Position numbers and translations under genes: made by a program. From Sphingopyxis sp. (GTDB lineage: Bacteria > Pseudomonadota > Alphaproteobacteria > Sphingomonadales > Sphingomonadaceae), in assembly GCA_012035435.1 (NCBI GenBank), contig JAAUPH010000154.1, positions 1 through 6,073 on the forward strand: a DNA stretch of 6,073 nucleotides. Reading direction: 5' to 3'. How positions within the stretch are numbered: the stretch's first letter is position 1; each line of letters begins with the position of its first letter. Below, piece by piece: positions 5,684 through 6,073 of the stretch. Below the pieces are notes generated by a model. That model had not been told where the DNA came from. It did not search any database and saw only the letters and a list, made by a program, of their open reading frames with translations.

Positions 5684-6073
5684 CAGCAGGCTGCTGAGGC
5701 GCACGGTATCGCCACTCGGATTAGGCAAAGCCAGTTCGGGTGCCTGCATGCCAACGGCAATTGGGCCGGCAGCAGGTTGAGGTTGAGCTGCCTCCACCCT
5801 TTTGTTTACCTGATCCTGAAACCGGGTAAGCACCTGCTGTACTACTTCCGGAGAAAGCGTTGAGGACTGGGCAGAATAACCCGTCATGCCCTCATATAAT
5901 TTATCGGGGTTGATTTCGGCCTGATACTGAATCAGGTTACGGGCGAGGTCCATGCCAATGGCATAGGCCATGCTGTCCTCCTTCGTCAACATGGGGGTTT
6001 TAGCCGCTTCAGAAGGCTTTTTGGTTTTGGGAGATTTACCGCCTTTTTGAGCCGATACCTGCCCGGGAAGGGC
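5684..6073 (-). CDS. Exported FKBP-N/thioredoxin-domain protein, partial
   Basis: The frame is open from the right window edge, so the start lies outside. After ALPGQVSAQ (likely the end of a signal peptide) and a lysine-rich linker, residues equivalent to an FKBP N-terminal dimerisation domain follow: MLTKEDSMAYAIGMDLARNL, NPDKLYEGMTG, and a helix ending QVLTRFQDQVNKR (down to about 5800). A proline/alanine linker then leads to GMQAPELALPNPSGDTVRLS, the start of a thioredoxin/AhpC-TSA (TlpA-like) domain. The catalytic CxxC would come next, but the sequence switches to the kinase fragment near 5684. An open frame continues to a chance stop at 5378. This domain pairing and the lower GC suggest a Bacteroidota periplasmic or lipoprotein thiol-redox protein. 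FKBP-domain catalysis is not implied, because only the N-terminal domain is present. Confidence 0.65.

Noticed and set aside
5110..5690. Integron cassette array or CRISPR array as an explanation of the mosaic
   Set aside because: No attC-like inverted repeats, integrase, regularly spaced repeats or intact cassette genes are visible.

Overview
The core of the window (about 430 to 5110) looks like a chromosomal segment of an alphaproteobacterium, most likely a sphingomonad. It has high GC, a complete guaA whose protein reads like alphaproteobacterial GMP synthases, and a divergent TonB-dependent outer-membrane receptor of the kind sphingomonads carry in large numbers. The genus cannot be fixed from sequence reading alone.

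Layout, left to right. Bases 1-56 are an unassigned edge fragment, followed by a perfect 28-bp palindrome (57-84). Next is the 3' remnant of an IS3-family insertion sequence: the C-terminal part of OrfB and a probable right terminal inverted repeat (to about 429). On the minus strand lies a two-gene unit that starts at 1326: a small DUF3024-like protein, then a SWIM zinc-finger protein, joined by an ATGA overlap. A 13-bp inverted repeat sits just upstream of the pair. About 200 bp of AT-richer, gene-free DNA separates this from guaA (3186 down to 1612, minus), the only clearly complete, well-known gene here. A 177-bp intergenic region separates guaA from the receptor gene, which starts at 3364 on the plus strand.

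The receptor is not complete. Its signal peptide, plug domain and much of its barrel are normal, but near 5110-5140 the reading frame runs into unrelated DNA. From there to about 5683 the window is a string of pieces, each roughly 50-190 bp: an antisense sodium/solute symporter piece, a sense coiled-coil piece, an unassigned piece, and an antisense histidine-kinase ATPase piece. The last 390 bases are less GC-rich and encode, on the minus strand, the start of an exported protein with an FKBP-N-like domain followed by the beginning of a thioredoxin/AhpC-TSA domain. That architecture suggests Bacteroidota rather than a sphingomonad. The simplest reading is that the right end, and perhaps the left end, is a chimeric assembly of short metagenomic reads. 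Real DNA rearrangement cannot be excluded from sequence alone.

Functionally, guaA supplies GMP and the receptor would import an unknown substrate across the outer membrane. The SWIM/DUF3024-like pair has no known role that I can name. I did not find a convincing new multi-gene system. The most informative observations are the mosaic right end, the palindrome next to the IS remnant, and the small operon with its upstream inverted repeat.
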